64,000 nucleotides of DNA, taken from the NCBI GenBank assembly GCA_964555285.1, contig CAZKRM010000008.1, positions 1 through 64,000 of the forward strand. Reading direction: 5' to 3'. Source of the stretch: JBBIQV01 sp964555285 (GTDB lineage Bacteria; Nitrospirota; Nitrospiria; Nitrospirales; Nitrospiraceae). Under the pieces are notes generated by a model. It saw only the letters and a list, made by a program, of their open reading frames with translations. It did no database searches and was not told the DNA's origin. This document shows positions 55,712 to 63,927 of the stretch, piece after piece. The translations under genes were made by a program, and so were the position numbers. Numbering within the stretch: position 1 is the stretch's first letter; each line of letters starts with the position of its first letter.

Positions 55712-55737
55712 AAAAGGGGACAAGGCTGTCCCATTTT
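55712..55737 (+). terminator. Terminator/REP-like hairpin ending the defence operon
   Basis: AAAAGGGGACA pairs with TGTCCCATTTT (one mismatch) around AGGC, and is followed by T-rich TTTTCTGTCTCTTTTC. It lies 14 bases after the stop of the last operon gene. The GGGGACA/TGTCCC stem also resembles REP hairpins mobilised by Y1 transposases. Confidence 0.6.
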
Positions 55738-55755
55738 CTGTCTCTTTTCTGTCTC

Positions 55756-55968
55756 GACCAGTTCACGATTCAGGATTGGTACGCGGATCAACACAACCGG
55801 ACAGACGCCTTCGTGGCCGGCAATGGCCAGCAGTTGCTCAATACGAAGGTGGACCAGCTTATCCAGGCGATGGCGAGTTTCAGCGATCAATCCGGCCTTG
55901 CCTGGGAGCAAGCCATCACGCAGCGGCCGCAGGAGATGCAGAACATCCTGGCTGCCAGTTGGCAATAA
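55756..55968 (+). pseudogene. C-terminal fragment of an RTX/calcium-binding protein
   Basis: Reads FTIQDWYADQHNRTDAF, then GNGQQLLNTKVDQLIQAMA and ends NILAASWQ with a stop. This is the characteristic C terminus of haemolysin-type calcium-binding proteins. There is no start codon or upstream body; the frame begins abruptly after the REP-like hairpin. A leftover from rearrangement at the island's right edge. Confidence 0.7.
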
Positions 55969-56049
55969 GGGAAGACAACCGGGACAGGCACCGCCGCAGA
56001 CGGCGGAGCCAGTCCCCTGGGCTCCACGCACGTGCTAAGGAATAGCCGA

Positions 56050-57999
56050 ATGCCTGCCCCTGTCTCTTCTGCGAGCAGCTCTCCTCCAGAAATTACGCTC
56101 AAGGCGCTGGTGCTTTCCATCATTCTCTCTGCCCTGTTGGCAGGGGCCAATGCCTATCTCGGCTTGTTTGCCGGCATGACCGTGTCGGCGTCTATTCCGG
56201 CGGCGGTGGTCTCGATGGCGATCCTTCGGTTCTTTCGGCGTTCCAACATTCTCGAAAACAACATCGTGCAGACCGCCGCGTCCTCCGGGGAAGCGCTGGC
56301 CGCCGGGGTGATTTTCACCATTCCGGCGTTGTTGCTGATCGGGCACTGGCACGCCTTCGACTACTGGCAGACGACCCAGGTATCTCTGGTCGGGGGACTC
56401 CTCGGCGTTCTGTTCACCATTCCGCTGCGCCGAGCGTTGATCGTGGATGCGCAACTTCGCTTCCCGGAGGGAGTTGCGACCGCTGAGGTATTGAAAGTGG
56501 GGGCGATGAAGGGAGTCACTGCCGGCGTCGGCTTTCGGACGTTGCTGTCCGCGGCCTGCTGGGGCGGGGGGATGAAACTGTGCGAGGGCGGTCTGCGGTT
56601 ATGGACCGAATCGCTTGAAGGTGCAGCTCAGATTGGGCGCACCGTGATCTATGGCGGAGTGAACCTGTCTCCGGCGTTAATCGGGGTGGGGTTCATTATC
56701 GGGCTGAACACCGCTGTCGTGGTGTTTCTCGGAGGAGCGGTCGGCTGGTTGCTTCTGTTGCCGTTGTATGGAGCGGTGGTTGGAATGCCGGCCGATCTCA
56801 CCGGCGTTGCCGCAGCCAAGGCGATTTGGGGTCAGCAGATCCGGTATATCGGCATCGGAGCCATGCTGGTCGGTGGGTTGTGGACCTTGGTGCAGGTGCG
56901 GAAGCCGATTCTGCAGAGTCTCTGGCACCTGGGGACGGTGTATGCCGCTTCCGGCGAGCGAGCCGGCTCGTCTGCCGTCCCTCGCACTGAGCGCGATGCA
57001 CCGCTGCCGTGGATTCTGATCCCGTTCTTCCTGTCGCTCATCCCAATGGCGCTGATCTATTGGAGCGTAGTCGGGCAGGGGGTCGTGGCGGTGTGTATGA
57101 CCCTGATTATGGCGGCGACAGCGTTTCTGTTCTCGTCCGTGGCGGCCTACATGGCTGGACTGGTGGGGAGCTCGAGCAACCCGGTCTCCGGCGTCACGAT
57201 CGCCACGATCATGGTCGCCTCGCTGCTGCTCGTGCTGTTCTTAGGGACCGGTCATCCAGCCGGTCCAGCCGCGACGCTTCTGATTGGGGCGGTCGTGTGC
57301 TGTGCTGCTGCGATGGGTGGCGACAATCTTCAGGATTTGAAGACCGGCCACCTCGTCGGAGCGACGCCGTGGAAGCAACAGATCATGCAAGTTGTCGGCG
57401 TGCTCACCGCGGCACTGGTCATTGTTCCAGTACTGTCGTTGCTGCACGCGAAGTACGGCATTGGGGAGGTGACACCAGCGCATCCCCAGCCGCTCAGCGC
57501 CCCGCAAGCGACATTGATGGCGCAACTGGCCCTGGGGGTTTTTGGCGAAAGCGTGCCCTGGCTATTGGTCGGAGTCGGTGCGGCGATCGCGGTGGCGATC
57601 ATCGGAATCGACCAGTGGCAGCAAGCCAGGGGAGGTCGTCTACGCCTGCCTGTACTGGCGGTGGCGCTAGGGATATATCTTCCACTGAAGCTTTCCGCGA
57701 CGATTCTCCTTGGAGGGTCGATTGCCGAATTGGCTCAACGGAGCGCACTGAAAAAAGGAGGCACGAGCGATCAGCGCGGACTGCTGTGTGCTGCCGGCTT
57801 GGTGACGGGGGAAGCGTTGATGGGAATTGTGCTGGCCCTTCCGGTCGCGTTCAGCGGGATATGGCCGGCGCTGGGCACCGATCCCATCCGGCTGTTTGAC
57901 ACACCGCCACTCGATGCGTGGCCTGGGGTGCTCGCGCTGATTCTGGTCGGCGGGCTGCTCTCTCGCGCAGCTTCTTCTCGTGATCGAAAAGCGGGCTAA
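56050..57999 (+). CDS. OPT-family oligopeptide transporter
   Basis: 649 aa with about 14-16 hydrophobic helices. The start MPAPVSSASSSPPEITLKAL and early segment GANAYLGLFAGMTVSASIPA are typical of bacterial OPT proteins, as are NNIVQTAASSGEALAAG and GLVGSSSNPVSGVTIAT. Members carry peptides or metal chelates by proton symport. The start copy left of the defence island shows that this gene once lay next to rlmI. Confidence 0.9.
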   Translation: MPAPVSSASSSPPEITLKALVLSIILSALLAGANAYLGLFAGMTVSASIPAAVVSMAILRFFRRSNILENNIVQTAASSGEALAAGVIFTIPALLLIGHWHAFDYWQTTQVSLVGGLLGVLFTIPLRRALIVDAQLRFPEGVATAEVLKVGAMKGVTAGVGFRTLLSAACWGGGMKLCEGGLRLWTESLEGAAQIGRTVIYGGVNLSPALIGVGFIIGLNTAVVVFLGGAVGWLLLLPLYGAVVGMPADLTGVAAAKAIWGQQIRYIGIGAMLVGGLWTLVQVRKPILQSLWHLGTVYAASGERAGSSAVPRTERDAPLPWILIPFFLSLIPMALIYWSVVGQGVVAVCMTLIMAATAFLFSSVAAYMAGLVGSSSNPVSGVTIATIMVASLLLVLFLGTGHPAGPAATLLIGAVVCCAAAMGGDNLQDLKTGHLVGATPWKQQIMQVVGVLTAALVIVPVLSLLHAKYGIGEVTPAHPQPLSAPQATLMAQLALGVFGESVPWLLVGVGAAIAVAIIGIDQWQQARGGRLRLPVLAVALGIYLPLKLSATILLGGSIAELAQRSALKKGGTSDQRGLLCAAGLVTGEALMGIVLALPVAFSGIWPALGTDPIRLFDTPPLDAWPGVLALILVGGLLSRAASSRDRKAG

Positions 58000-58185
58000 G
58001 AGATGCAAAGTGCGTCGGTTGAGTGGTGGCGGGCGAGGTTGCGGCGACAATTTTTAGAACGATGCTCGGCTCAAAGCATTTACATATCATGGGCTTAGAT
58101 GGTTTTTCTCGGAGTGGAAGAGGCGTGTCGAAATGGAGTACAATGCAGCGACGATTTTTCTGTGTCTCAGCAGGAGGAACAACCC

Positions 58186-58527
58186 ATGCTCGGTACGGAC
58201 ATTCGTGGCATCCTCGCTGAAGAAGAAGAGGTTCAGCGGAGGCAGGAAGCACTGAGATCGCTTATGACGATGCGGGCCAGACAGCTTCGCGAGTCTCTCG
58301 ATCAGCGGATCCGGCGTGCACGGAGCTCGGGGGACTGGACGAACTTATCACGGGCCGAATGCGCCAACCTGCACGAACAGGAGAAGGCTCATCTTCAATC
58401 ACAGCTTGAGCAATTACAGCATGAGCGCGAACGGACCCGTGGGAAGTTGACGGCGCTGAAGCGCGCGAAGGCCCGTGCGCAACGCATTCGAGCGGCTGAA
58501 GCGGCGTCCGGGCGGAAACGGAAATAA
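58186..58527 (+). CDS. Coiled-coil hypothetical protein (113 aa)
   Basis: Begins MLGTDIRGILAEEEEVQRRQ after AGGAGGAA. Nearly all residues are in charged heptads, with a basic end (KRAKARAQRIRAAEAASGRK). No enzyme motif. Function unknown; perhaps a structural or nucleic-acid-binding protein. Confidence 0.7.
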   Translation: MLGTDIRGILAEEEEVQRRQEALRSLMTMRARQLRESLDQRIRRARSSGDWTNLSRAECANLHEQEKAHLQSQLEQLQHERERTRGKLTALKRAKARAQRIRAAEAASGRKRK

Positions 58528-58547
58528 AAGGCGTGCCGGTTTCCGCC
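58511..58547 (+). terminator. Hairpin overlapping the coiled-coil gene stop
   Basis: GGCGGAAAC at 58511-58519 pairs with GTTTCCGCC at 58539-58547 across a 19-nt loop. No U-run. It could also hide the start region of the following TrmH gene. Confidence 0.35.
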
Positions 58548-58557
58548 GTGAGCATCT

Positions 58558-59406
58558 TTGGGTCCTCATCGGACAGCCGGGCCTAGCCACGTTGTGCAGC
58601 CACTCCCGTCCTTGCCGCGATCGACCGCCCAGTTGATCCGCGATCTCCTCCAGCAGAAGCGGGCTCGCGATAGCGAGCGGGCCTTTGTCGTCGAAGGCCC
58701 GAAACCGATTCTGGAAATCCTGCGAGAACGTTCTGCCGCCATCCAGGCCATCCTCGTCACCACAGCCTACATCGAGCGAAGTCATCAAATCGGACAACGC
58801 CTATTAGCCCGGACGCAAGGCCGCGCCTATAGCTGCAGGGAGAGCGTGTTCGAAAAGCTCTCAGGCCTCGACACCTCTCAAGGCATTCTCGCTGTCGTAC
58901 GCCAGCCTGTGTGGAACGAAGAGGACTGTCTCGGCCAGAGCGACTTCCTCGGCCTCTACGGGGAATGCCTGCAGGATCCCACCAATGTCGGAACGATTAT
59001 CCGGACGGCTGCGGCGATGAATATCTCCGCGCTCTGGCTCACTCCGGATTCTGTCGACGTGTTTAACCCAAAAGTCGTGCGTGCCACGGCTGGTGCGTTG
59101 ATGGCTCTACCCGTGTTTAGGATCGGTGACGTGGCTCGTCTCCTTGAACGAGGATGCACCCTGCTGGCTGCTGACTCGCATGCGAATGGAGCTGTCTCGA
59201 TTCGCACGATCCATCGAATGCCTGCCCGCACCGTGCTCGCGCTTGGCAATGAGAGTCGAGGACTGTCCGACTCGACGCTCCGGCAGGCGGCTCTCCGGTT
59301 TCACATTCCCGTGAGCCGGAATGTGGAATCGCTCAATGTCGCGGCGTCTGCGGCGATCGCCATGTTCTATTTCAGCGGTCTTCCGAGAGACCCGCGTGAG
59401 GGGTGA
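58558..59406 (+). CDS. TrmH/SpoU-family RNA 2'-O-methyltransferase
   Basis: An N-terminal substrate-binding domain (LIRDLLQQKRARDSERAFVV EGPKP region) precedes a knotted SPOUT domain: motif 1 ECLQDPTNVGTIIRTAAA, motif 2 LALGNESRGLS and motif 3 IPVSRNVESLNVAASAAIA. It methylates a ribose in 23S rRNA or tRNA; the site is not predictable. TTG start at 58558; a GTG at 58594 is equally possible. Confidence 0.88.
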   Translation: MGPHRTAGPSHVVQPLPSLPRSTAQLIRDLLQQKRARDSERAFVVEGPKPILEILRERSAAIQAILVTTAYIERSHQIGQRLLARTQGRAYSCRESVFEKLSGLDTSQGILAVVRQPVWNEEDCLGQSDFLGLYGECLQDPTNVGTIIRTAAAMNISALWLTPDSVDVFNPKVVRATAGALMALPVFRIGDVARLLERGCTLLAADSHANGAVSIRTIHRMPARTVLALGNESRGLSDSTLRQAALRFHIPVSRNVESLNVAASAAIAMFYFSGLPRDPREG

Positions 59407-59475
59407 GGAGAAGGAAGGCAAGCAGGGGCGGCAAAGCGAAACTCCTCACGCCTGACGCCTCACGTTTCACGAGAA
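59400..59475. repeat. Iterated-word inverted repeat after trmH-like gene
   Basis: GTGAGGGGTGAGGAG on the left pairs partly with CTCCTCACGCCTGACGCC and CTCACG on the right. The same words occur at 23744-23838. Confidence 0.55.
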
Positions 59476-59476
59476 A

Positions 59477-59523
59477 ATGGTGCCGAGGGACAGAATCGAA
59501 CTGTCGACACCAGCCTTTTCAGG
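59477..59523 (-). repeat. Displaced 3' end of tRNA-Phe (distal attachment site)
   Basis: 47 bases identical to 62154-62200, which is the 3' part of tRNA-Phe including the encoded CCA. Similarity stops exactly inside the anticodon stem. This is the pattern left when an integrase inserts DNA at a tRNA 3' end. Confidence 0.9.
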
Positions 59524-59846
59524 ACACCTTTGTTTAAAATGTAACGAGGCGAAACTATGCCTGATTCACCAGCGTGCTGATTTTGGGCAATCAAATGGAC
59601 AACCGATCATTTCTGGTCGGCTGCCGCGTGGTCACCGTGGCCTTTAACGTGATTGCTCGTGCGCAGCCCAAAGAGTTTGAGCGCTATGCGAAGTACGGAT
59701 GCATGGATGGGATGGTGTGTTTGCACAATAGCTGCTCAACGCCGCTCGCTGACGACGGACAGAACTATGAGCCATCGAGAGGTGTCGACCAAAGCGAGAA
59801 TGCCTGCGATGGCGTACGGGTTTGGTCCAGCAATCCCCAGAACTGC

Positions 59847-60002
59847 TCAATCGGTAATAAGCTCTGCTGCGCTTTCCACGGCTGGATCACGGGTGAGGCG
59901 CGGGTCGCCGTAGAGCAGGACCGCCTGCCCGCCGATGATCATGTATGGGATCTGCGCCTGGGTGAGCGCCTGGGCCAGACGCTCAAGCAGCTCGGCGAAC
60001 AT
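59847..60002 (-). pseudogene. Truncated nucleotidyltransferase
   Basis: Begins MFAELLERLAQALTQAQIPY and continues MIIGGQAVLLYGDPRLTRD, the start of a MNT/AbiEii-like nucleotidyltransferase. The expected next residues (the DxD metal site after RD) are missing: at about 59886 the sequence switches to unrelated DNA and ends within a dozen codons. The start overlaps the preceding small gene by 20 bases, as in an operon. Confidence 0.7.
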
Positions 60003-60189
60003 TGAGCGCTCGCGCGAGCCGGAGGTCTACCTCGATGCCGGCCAGAGGATCGGACGGTGGCCAGACGCCGATGAGGCGAGCCTCTTCACACAAGGCTTCG
60101 AGGATGCGGAGGTTGGCATGGTAGTCCGCCGGGGTCCGGCGACTCTGCTCCCGTTCACACGCCTGGACGAGAGGGGATTTCGTGATCAT
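59983..60189 (-). CDS. Small protein preceding the nucleotidyltransferase
   Basis: 68 aa, with DYHANLRILEALCEEARLIG and DPLAGIEVDLRLARALNV. In my memory such small proteins commonly precede nucleotidyltransferase genes of this sort, forming a two-gene toxin-antitoxin-like unit. Here the partner is truncated, so the unit is likely dead. The frame upstream (about 60300-60370, reading HKITWTNEGPSYWD then stop) looks like the tail of another broken gene. Confidence 0.55.
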   Translation of the reverse strand: MITKSPLVQACEREQSRRTPADYHANLRILEALCEEARLIGVWPPSDPLAGIEVDLRLARALNVRRAA

Positions 60190-60443
60190 GCGGCAAGCAA
60201 TCTCCGGTGCGATCGGTTGGCCCCATTTATACCGCAGTCTCTCTCGGAAGTCCGGCCGGAGCTGGCGACCAGGAAGTTTTATCGCGTCGAGCTTGGCGGA
60301 AGGGCCAAGGTCTTCGCGGCGTCAATCCCAGTAGGACGGTCCTTCGTTGGTCCATGTGATCTTGTGAAATTCCTGGTGCGCCGGAGTGAGGAGTGGATCA
60401 GCGGCAGTGCGCTAGGTGTCACACTTACGGAGTCAGTTGACCT

Positions 60444-61673
60444 TCATGGCGCCCACAGGGTAGACAACGGCGCGAGCCAGAGCTTGTCGCCGAACGGAAC
60501 TACGTGGTCGCCCAAATAGAGCACGATGCCGGCGTGGAACCGCTTGCCTAGTTGATCGCGCAGCGTCTGCAGTGCCGTGAAGTCGGAGGCGGACACGGTG
60601 GCGCTGGCTTTGATTTCGACTCCAGCGACCGAGCCATCGGTTTTCTCCAGCACGACATCCGTTTCCGAGCCGGCGGCGGTGCGGAAATGGTACAGCGGCG
60701 TGTGCGGATCTGTCCATGACAACTGCTTGCGAAGCTCGCCCACGACAAAGGTCTCCAGCATCCGTCCCAGCAAAGAACGATCTTCGCTGACCCGTCGGAC
60801 ATCCGCGCCGATCAGGTGGCACGCCAGGCCGGTGTCAACCAGATGCAGCTTGGGCGCTTTGACCAGGCGCTTCCCCACGTTTGGCGACCAGGCCGGCAGG
60901 CGATGAACCAGAAATACCGTTTCCAAGAGGGCCAGATAGCGGGTCAATGTCGTGTGCGGCAGTCCGGCGTCCCTGCCTAGGTCGGCAAGATTCATCAAGC
61001 CGGACGTCCGGGCGGCCAGCAACTTGAGGAGGTTCGGCAACTGGTGCAACGCATCGACCCGCGCCAGATCCCGCACGTCCCGTTGCAGAATAGTGGAAAT
61101 GTAGGACGCGAACCACGCCGACCTCCGGTCCGTGGTTTTGCGCTGAACGGCTTCCGGATAACCCCCGCGAGTCAATCTGGCCGGAAGATCGTTTTTTGTA
61201 GAGGTCAGTTTCGTGTCGGCGATGGTGCCGTCAAACAGACGCGTCACGAATCCCTCACGCTTGCCCGCCAGTTCACCGGTCGAAAACGGGAACAGGGGAA
61301 TGACCTCCATCCGTCCGGCCAGCGATTCGGACAAACGCGGCAGCGTCATGACGTTGGCCGAACCTGTCAGCAAAAAGCGACCGGGCCGGCGGTTCTTGTC
61401 CACTGAAACTTTGATGGCGGGGAACAGATCCGGCGCCTTTTGTATTTCGTCGAGGGCGACGGGACCGCTCAGGTTGCGGATAAAGCCGGCCGGATCGCCC
61501 GCCGCCAGCGCGAACGTGGCGGAATCGTCCAGCGTGAAGTATTCCGCGCCGGTCTTCTCCGCGACCGCTCGGGCCAGCGTGGTCTTCCCGGTTTGCCGGG
61601 CGCCGTTGAGCAGCACCACCGGCGTGTCCGCCATCGCCAACCGGATCGTTTGCTCAATGTTTCGCTTAATCAT
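60444..61673 (-). CDS. AAA ATPase with DUF4143 domain
   Basis: 409 aa. N-terminal AAA_14 ATPase: Walker A LNGARQTGKTTLARAV, Walker B GPVALDEIQKAPD and sensor LLTGSANV. The C-terminal DUF4143 region contains a PD-(D/E)xK-like core, AGSETDVVLEK followed by VAGVEIKAS. Such proteins are widespread, mobile and of unknown function. This one appears intact and is the only complete larger gene in the tRNA-Phe element. Confidence 0.85.
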   Translation of the reverse strand: MIKRNIEQTIRLAMADTPVVLLNGARQTGKTTLARAVAEKTGAEYFTLDDSATFALAAGDPAGFIRNLSGPVALDEIQKAPDLFPAIKVSVDKNRRPGRFLLTGSANVMTLPRLSESLAGRMEVIPLFPFSTGELAGKREGFVTRLFDGTIADTKLTSTKNDLPARLTRGGYPEAVQRKTTDRRSAWFASYISTILQRDVRDLARVDALHQLPNLLKLLAARTSGLMNLADLGRDAGLPHTTLTRYLALLETVFLVHRLPAWSPNVGKRLVKAPKLHLVDTGLACHLIGADVRRVSEDRSLLGRMLETFVVGELRKQLSWTDPHTPLYHFRTAAGSETDVVLEKTDGSVAGVEIKASATVSASDFTALQTLRDQLGKRFHAGIVLYLGDHVVPFGDKLWLAPLSTLWAP

Positions 61674-61819
61674 GGCGATATATTCACCTGTTCGTGGTGA
61701 ATTTGCAATAGGGAAATACGGTCTTCTGCTGGATAGCCGTGGAGAAGTGCCATCTCGGTGACGCTGTTCTGCCGGTGCTCCCTGAGCCAGGGTACTTCTT
61801 CCAGCGGGTCCGCCGTGAC

Positions 61820-62011
61820 GGTGATATCCGCCGCCCAGACGTGATTGGGACGTGAGATCGCTAGATCGCGCAAGAGAGAGGGGTAGACCCGATGGGCCGG
61901 GTGTCGTTGGCTGGTGCGGGGCGTGCGATACACGGCCGTGATCTCCATGCGCCTCATCAGGGTGGCCACATGGCGCCGTCCGACTCCATGGCCCTCGCGC
62001 CGGAGTTCATC
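61820..62011 (-). pseudogene. IS3-family transposase (OrfB) fragment
   Basis: RREGHGVGRRHVATLMRRM, then AVYRTPRTSQRHPAHRVYPS and NHVWAADIT match the HTH_21 and start of the rve integrase core of IS3-type OrfB. The sequence then diverges, and the first catalytic Asp region is the last recognisable part. No ends of the IS are visible. Confidence 0.75.
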
Positions 62012-62154
62012 TCTTGGGATAGCAGACGTTTGAACGCCGTCCTTGGACAACCATTTGGACAACCAATCGGGCAAAAATGCCGAAAATGCCTAAAAACTAG
62101 GCAGGCAAGGGGTATGCCGAGATGCGGGAATTGTCTAATTCTATGAAGGGTATA

Positions 62155-62230
62155 TGGTGCCGAGGGACAGAATCGAACTGTCGACACCAGCCTTTTCAGG
62201 GCTGTGCTCTACCAACTGAGCTACCTCGGC
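62155..62230 (-). tRNA. tRNA-Phe (GAA)
   Basis: Folds as a standard cloverleaf on the minus strand: acceptor GCCGAGG/CCTCGGC, D arm GCTC/GAGC, anticodon arm CAGCC/GGCTG with loop CTGAAAA (anticodon GAA) and T arm GACAG/CTGTC with TTCGATT. CCA is encoded at 62155-62157. Its 3' part was supplied by the integrated element that follows. Confidence 0.97.
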
Positions 62231-62482
62231 ACGGAGACGAAAGCTACACGGCGAGTGGTTCTGTCTACAGGATCAGACAACCAAAATCAAGCTGCCAGAA
62301 AGTGTCGGATGCTGGTATCCTCTTTCGAAAAAGGATCGCACAGGTCCCGGATCGAGCAAGCTTCTGTTTGCTTCCAATCAAGTCAGACTTCCGAATCACA
62401 GCACAAGATACCGGCGGCACCTATCCGCTCGCCTCGATGACGATAAGGCCTAGAATAGGCTCGCGGTCGAGCAAGGTCTGTT
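62231..62482. other. Spacer between the two tRNA genes
   Basis: About 250 bases with no gene, repeat or RNA that I can recognise. The tRNA-Phe promoter should be here. Confidence 0.5.
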
Positions 62483-62575
62483 TGGCGGAGAGGGCGGGAT
62501 TTGAACCCGCGACAAGGCTTTTGGCCCTGTGACGGTTTAGCAAACCGTTGCCTTCGGCCACTCGGCCACCTCTCC
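62483..62575 (-). tRNA. tRNA-Ser (GCT)
   Basis: Class II tRNA on the minus strand: acceptor GGAGAGG/CCTCTCC, anticodon stem ACGGT/ACCGT with loop TTGCTAA (anticodon GCT), a long variable arm (GGGCC...), T arm GCGGG/CCCGC with TTCAAAT, discriminator G and encoded CCA. Confidence 0.97.
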
Positions 62576-62643
62576 GCGCAGTCTATTCAGATTTCGCGAG
62601 CGGTGAAAATTTCTCGGGTGTTCTCAATCTAGACGGATGTGTA

Positions 62644-62664
62644 CCTCACTATTTTGAAGTGAGG
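62644..62664. terminator. Hairpin upstream of tRNA-Ser
   Basis: CCTCACT and AGTGAGG pair around ATTTTGA. It may end the minus-strand transcript of the gene at 62823. No U-run. Confidence 0.3.
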
Positions 62665-62822
62665 GGCGATCTTACATCAGAGGAAGAGAGGCGTACAAGA
62701 GATTCCACGTGTTTTGTCAGCGTAGGGGGGTAATCGAGAGCCCTATGCAAACCGCAGTACTAGGTGCCGGGTTGCAAAGAGTCGCAGGGCAGGGCCCCTC
62801 TTCCTTCTTTAATGGGAAGGAG

Positions 62823-63176
62823 TCAGGCTGCTTTGTCCGGTCCCCACTGCAGGTCAGCCAAGAGACGGCGTTGGATGTGCAGCATTCCCCCTGACAGGGT
62901 ACGAAACCGTTGAAGGACAGAAGCGCTCCATTCTTGACAGGGATCGATTGTCCTGCTGTTCGTCGGGACGCATGAAATGGTATCGTGATCGCGATGGACG
63001 CGCTCTGAGACGGCGATCCGATCCCTCGCTGTCTCGTGCCGTAACTCCATATGAACGGGACGAATGACCCCGCTGGCAGCCATAAGCTGCAGCGCCTTCA
63101 ATTTGGCTCGTGCTCGCCTCTTCCGCGTGCGCCATTGTGCCCAAACCGGCATCCCATCGAGTTGTGTGTTCGTCAT
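62823..63176 (-). CDS. Hypothetical basic protein (117 aa)
   Basis: Starts MTNTQLDGMPVWAQWRTRKR, nine bases after GGAGG. Arg/Lys-rich N terminus (RKRRARAKLKALQLMAA) suggests nucleic-acid binding. A competing frame on the same strand is also open, so coding is not certain. No family recognised. Confidence 0.45.
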   Translation of the reverse strand: MTNTQLDGMPVWAQWRTRKRRARAKLKALQLMAASGVIRPVHMELRHETARDRIAVSERVHRDHDTISCVPTNSRTIDPCQEWSASVLQRFRTLSGGMLHIQRRLLADLQWGPDKAA

Positions 63177-63327
63177 TGGTAGTTCCTCCAGAAAAGTGAG
63201 CAGGATTTAGAGAAGAACCTCCGGTAGTTCTCGCCTCGCTCAGAAAACCCGTGAAACGGAATCGGCTCGCAACGAGAGCAGGGCTCCCGCTCAGGAGCTC
63301 TTCATTCAATAGCCTGCGAGGACTGTC

Positions 63328-63528
63328 TTACATCCAGAGAATGCGGCCCAGCTCCTCGTCAAGCTCTCTGGGTTTCTGGCACCGGCTGCAGCGGGCGAAG
63401 AGTCCGCCAGAGTCAGGGGTAAGGTTGCATCGGAGGACCAATTGGTATTTGTGTCCGCCGCAGAAGGGGCACGCTTTCCCCCTTAGGTCTCGTTTGATGG
63501 CCCCGATTTTTCCAACCTGCTTGTGCAT
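63328..63528 (-). CDS. Small zinc-ribbon protein (66 aa)
   Basis: ATG at 63528 follows GGGAGG and gives MHKQVGKIGAIKRDLRG. Two CxxC pairs (CPFCGGHKY and CSRCQKPREL) form a zinc ribbon. The upstream extension of the frame is not needed. Function unknown. Confidence 0.65.
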   Translation of the reverse strand: MHKQVGKIGAIKRDLRGKACPFCGGHKYQLVLRCNLTPDSGGLFARCSRCQKPRELDEELGRILWM

Positions 63529-63927
63529 GATGCCTCCCTTCGCTGGTACCGGTTTGAGCCGGTGGTGGACCAAAGTCTGTGTTACGTCTCTCTGAGAGCC
63601 TCTCTGCGCTTCTATCAATGCACGATAAGCCAACCCCAACCGTGTGAAAATACCGACAAGGTAGGTGTCAGCGTGCTCAAAAGGAGGGGCCACCCATTCC
63701 TCAAATGGGTGAAGCGAGGGAACTTCTCCTCGATGCGCCAAAGGGGATGGTTGGACTATCAACGGGATAGAGTGACGCTGAAATCGTCTACTGAGCAGAG
63801 AGACGGATGGGCTGCCTGGATGGATGGTTCGGAGGGCCTTCAGTATCCTATCTGCACAGCCTGAGGCCCGCTAGTCGGCTAGATCGGCTAGAGTGGATAT
63901 TGTGAGGAACGTCAGTGAAAACGAGGG
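63529..63927. other. Gene-free stretch near the right end
   Basis: About 400 bases. Long frames exist but none has a ribosome site or recognisable product. It should contain the promoter of the zinc-ribbon gene. Confidence 0.4.

Larger units (their letters stand above)
59477..62200. mobile_element. Decayed integrated element at tRNA-Phe
   Basis: About 2.7 kb bounded by 47-bp direct repeats in tRNA-Phe. It holds an AAA ATPase, a small coupled ORF, a truncated nucleotidyltransferase and a piece of an IS3-type transposase, but no integrase. Words like TTGGACAACC occur near both ends (about 59590, 62042, 62052), possibly old integrase arm sites. 59524-59846 within it shows no recognisable gene. 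Confidence 0.8.

Noticed and set aside
59574..60005. 143-aa plus-strand ORF in the tRNA-Phe element
   Set aside because: It runs antisense over the nucleotidyltransferase fragment and shows no recognisable protein.
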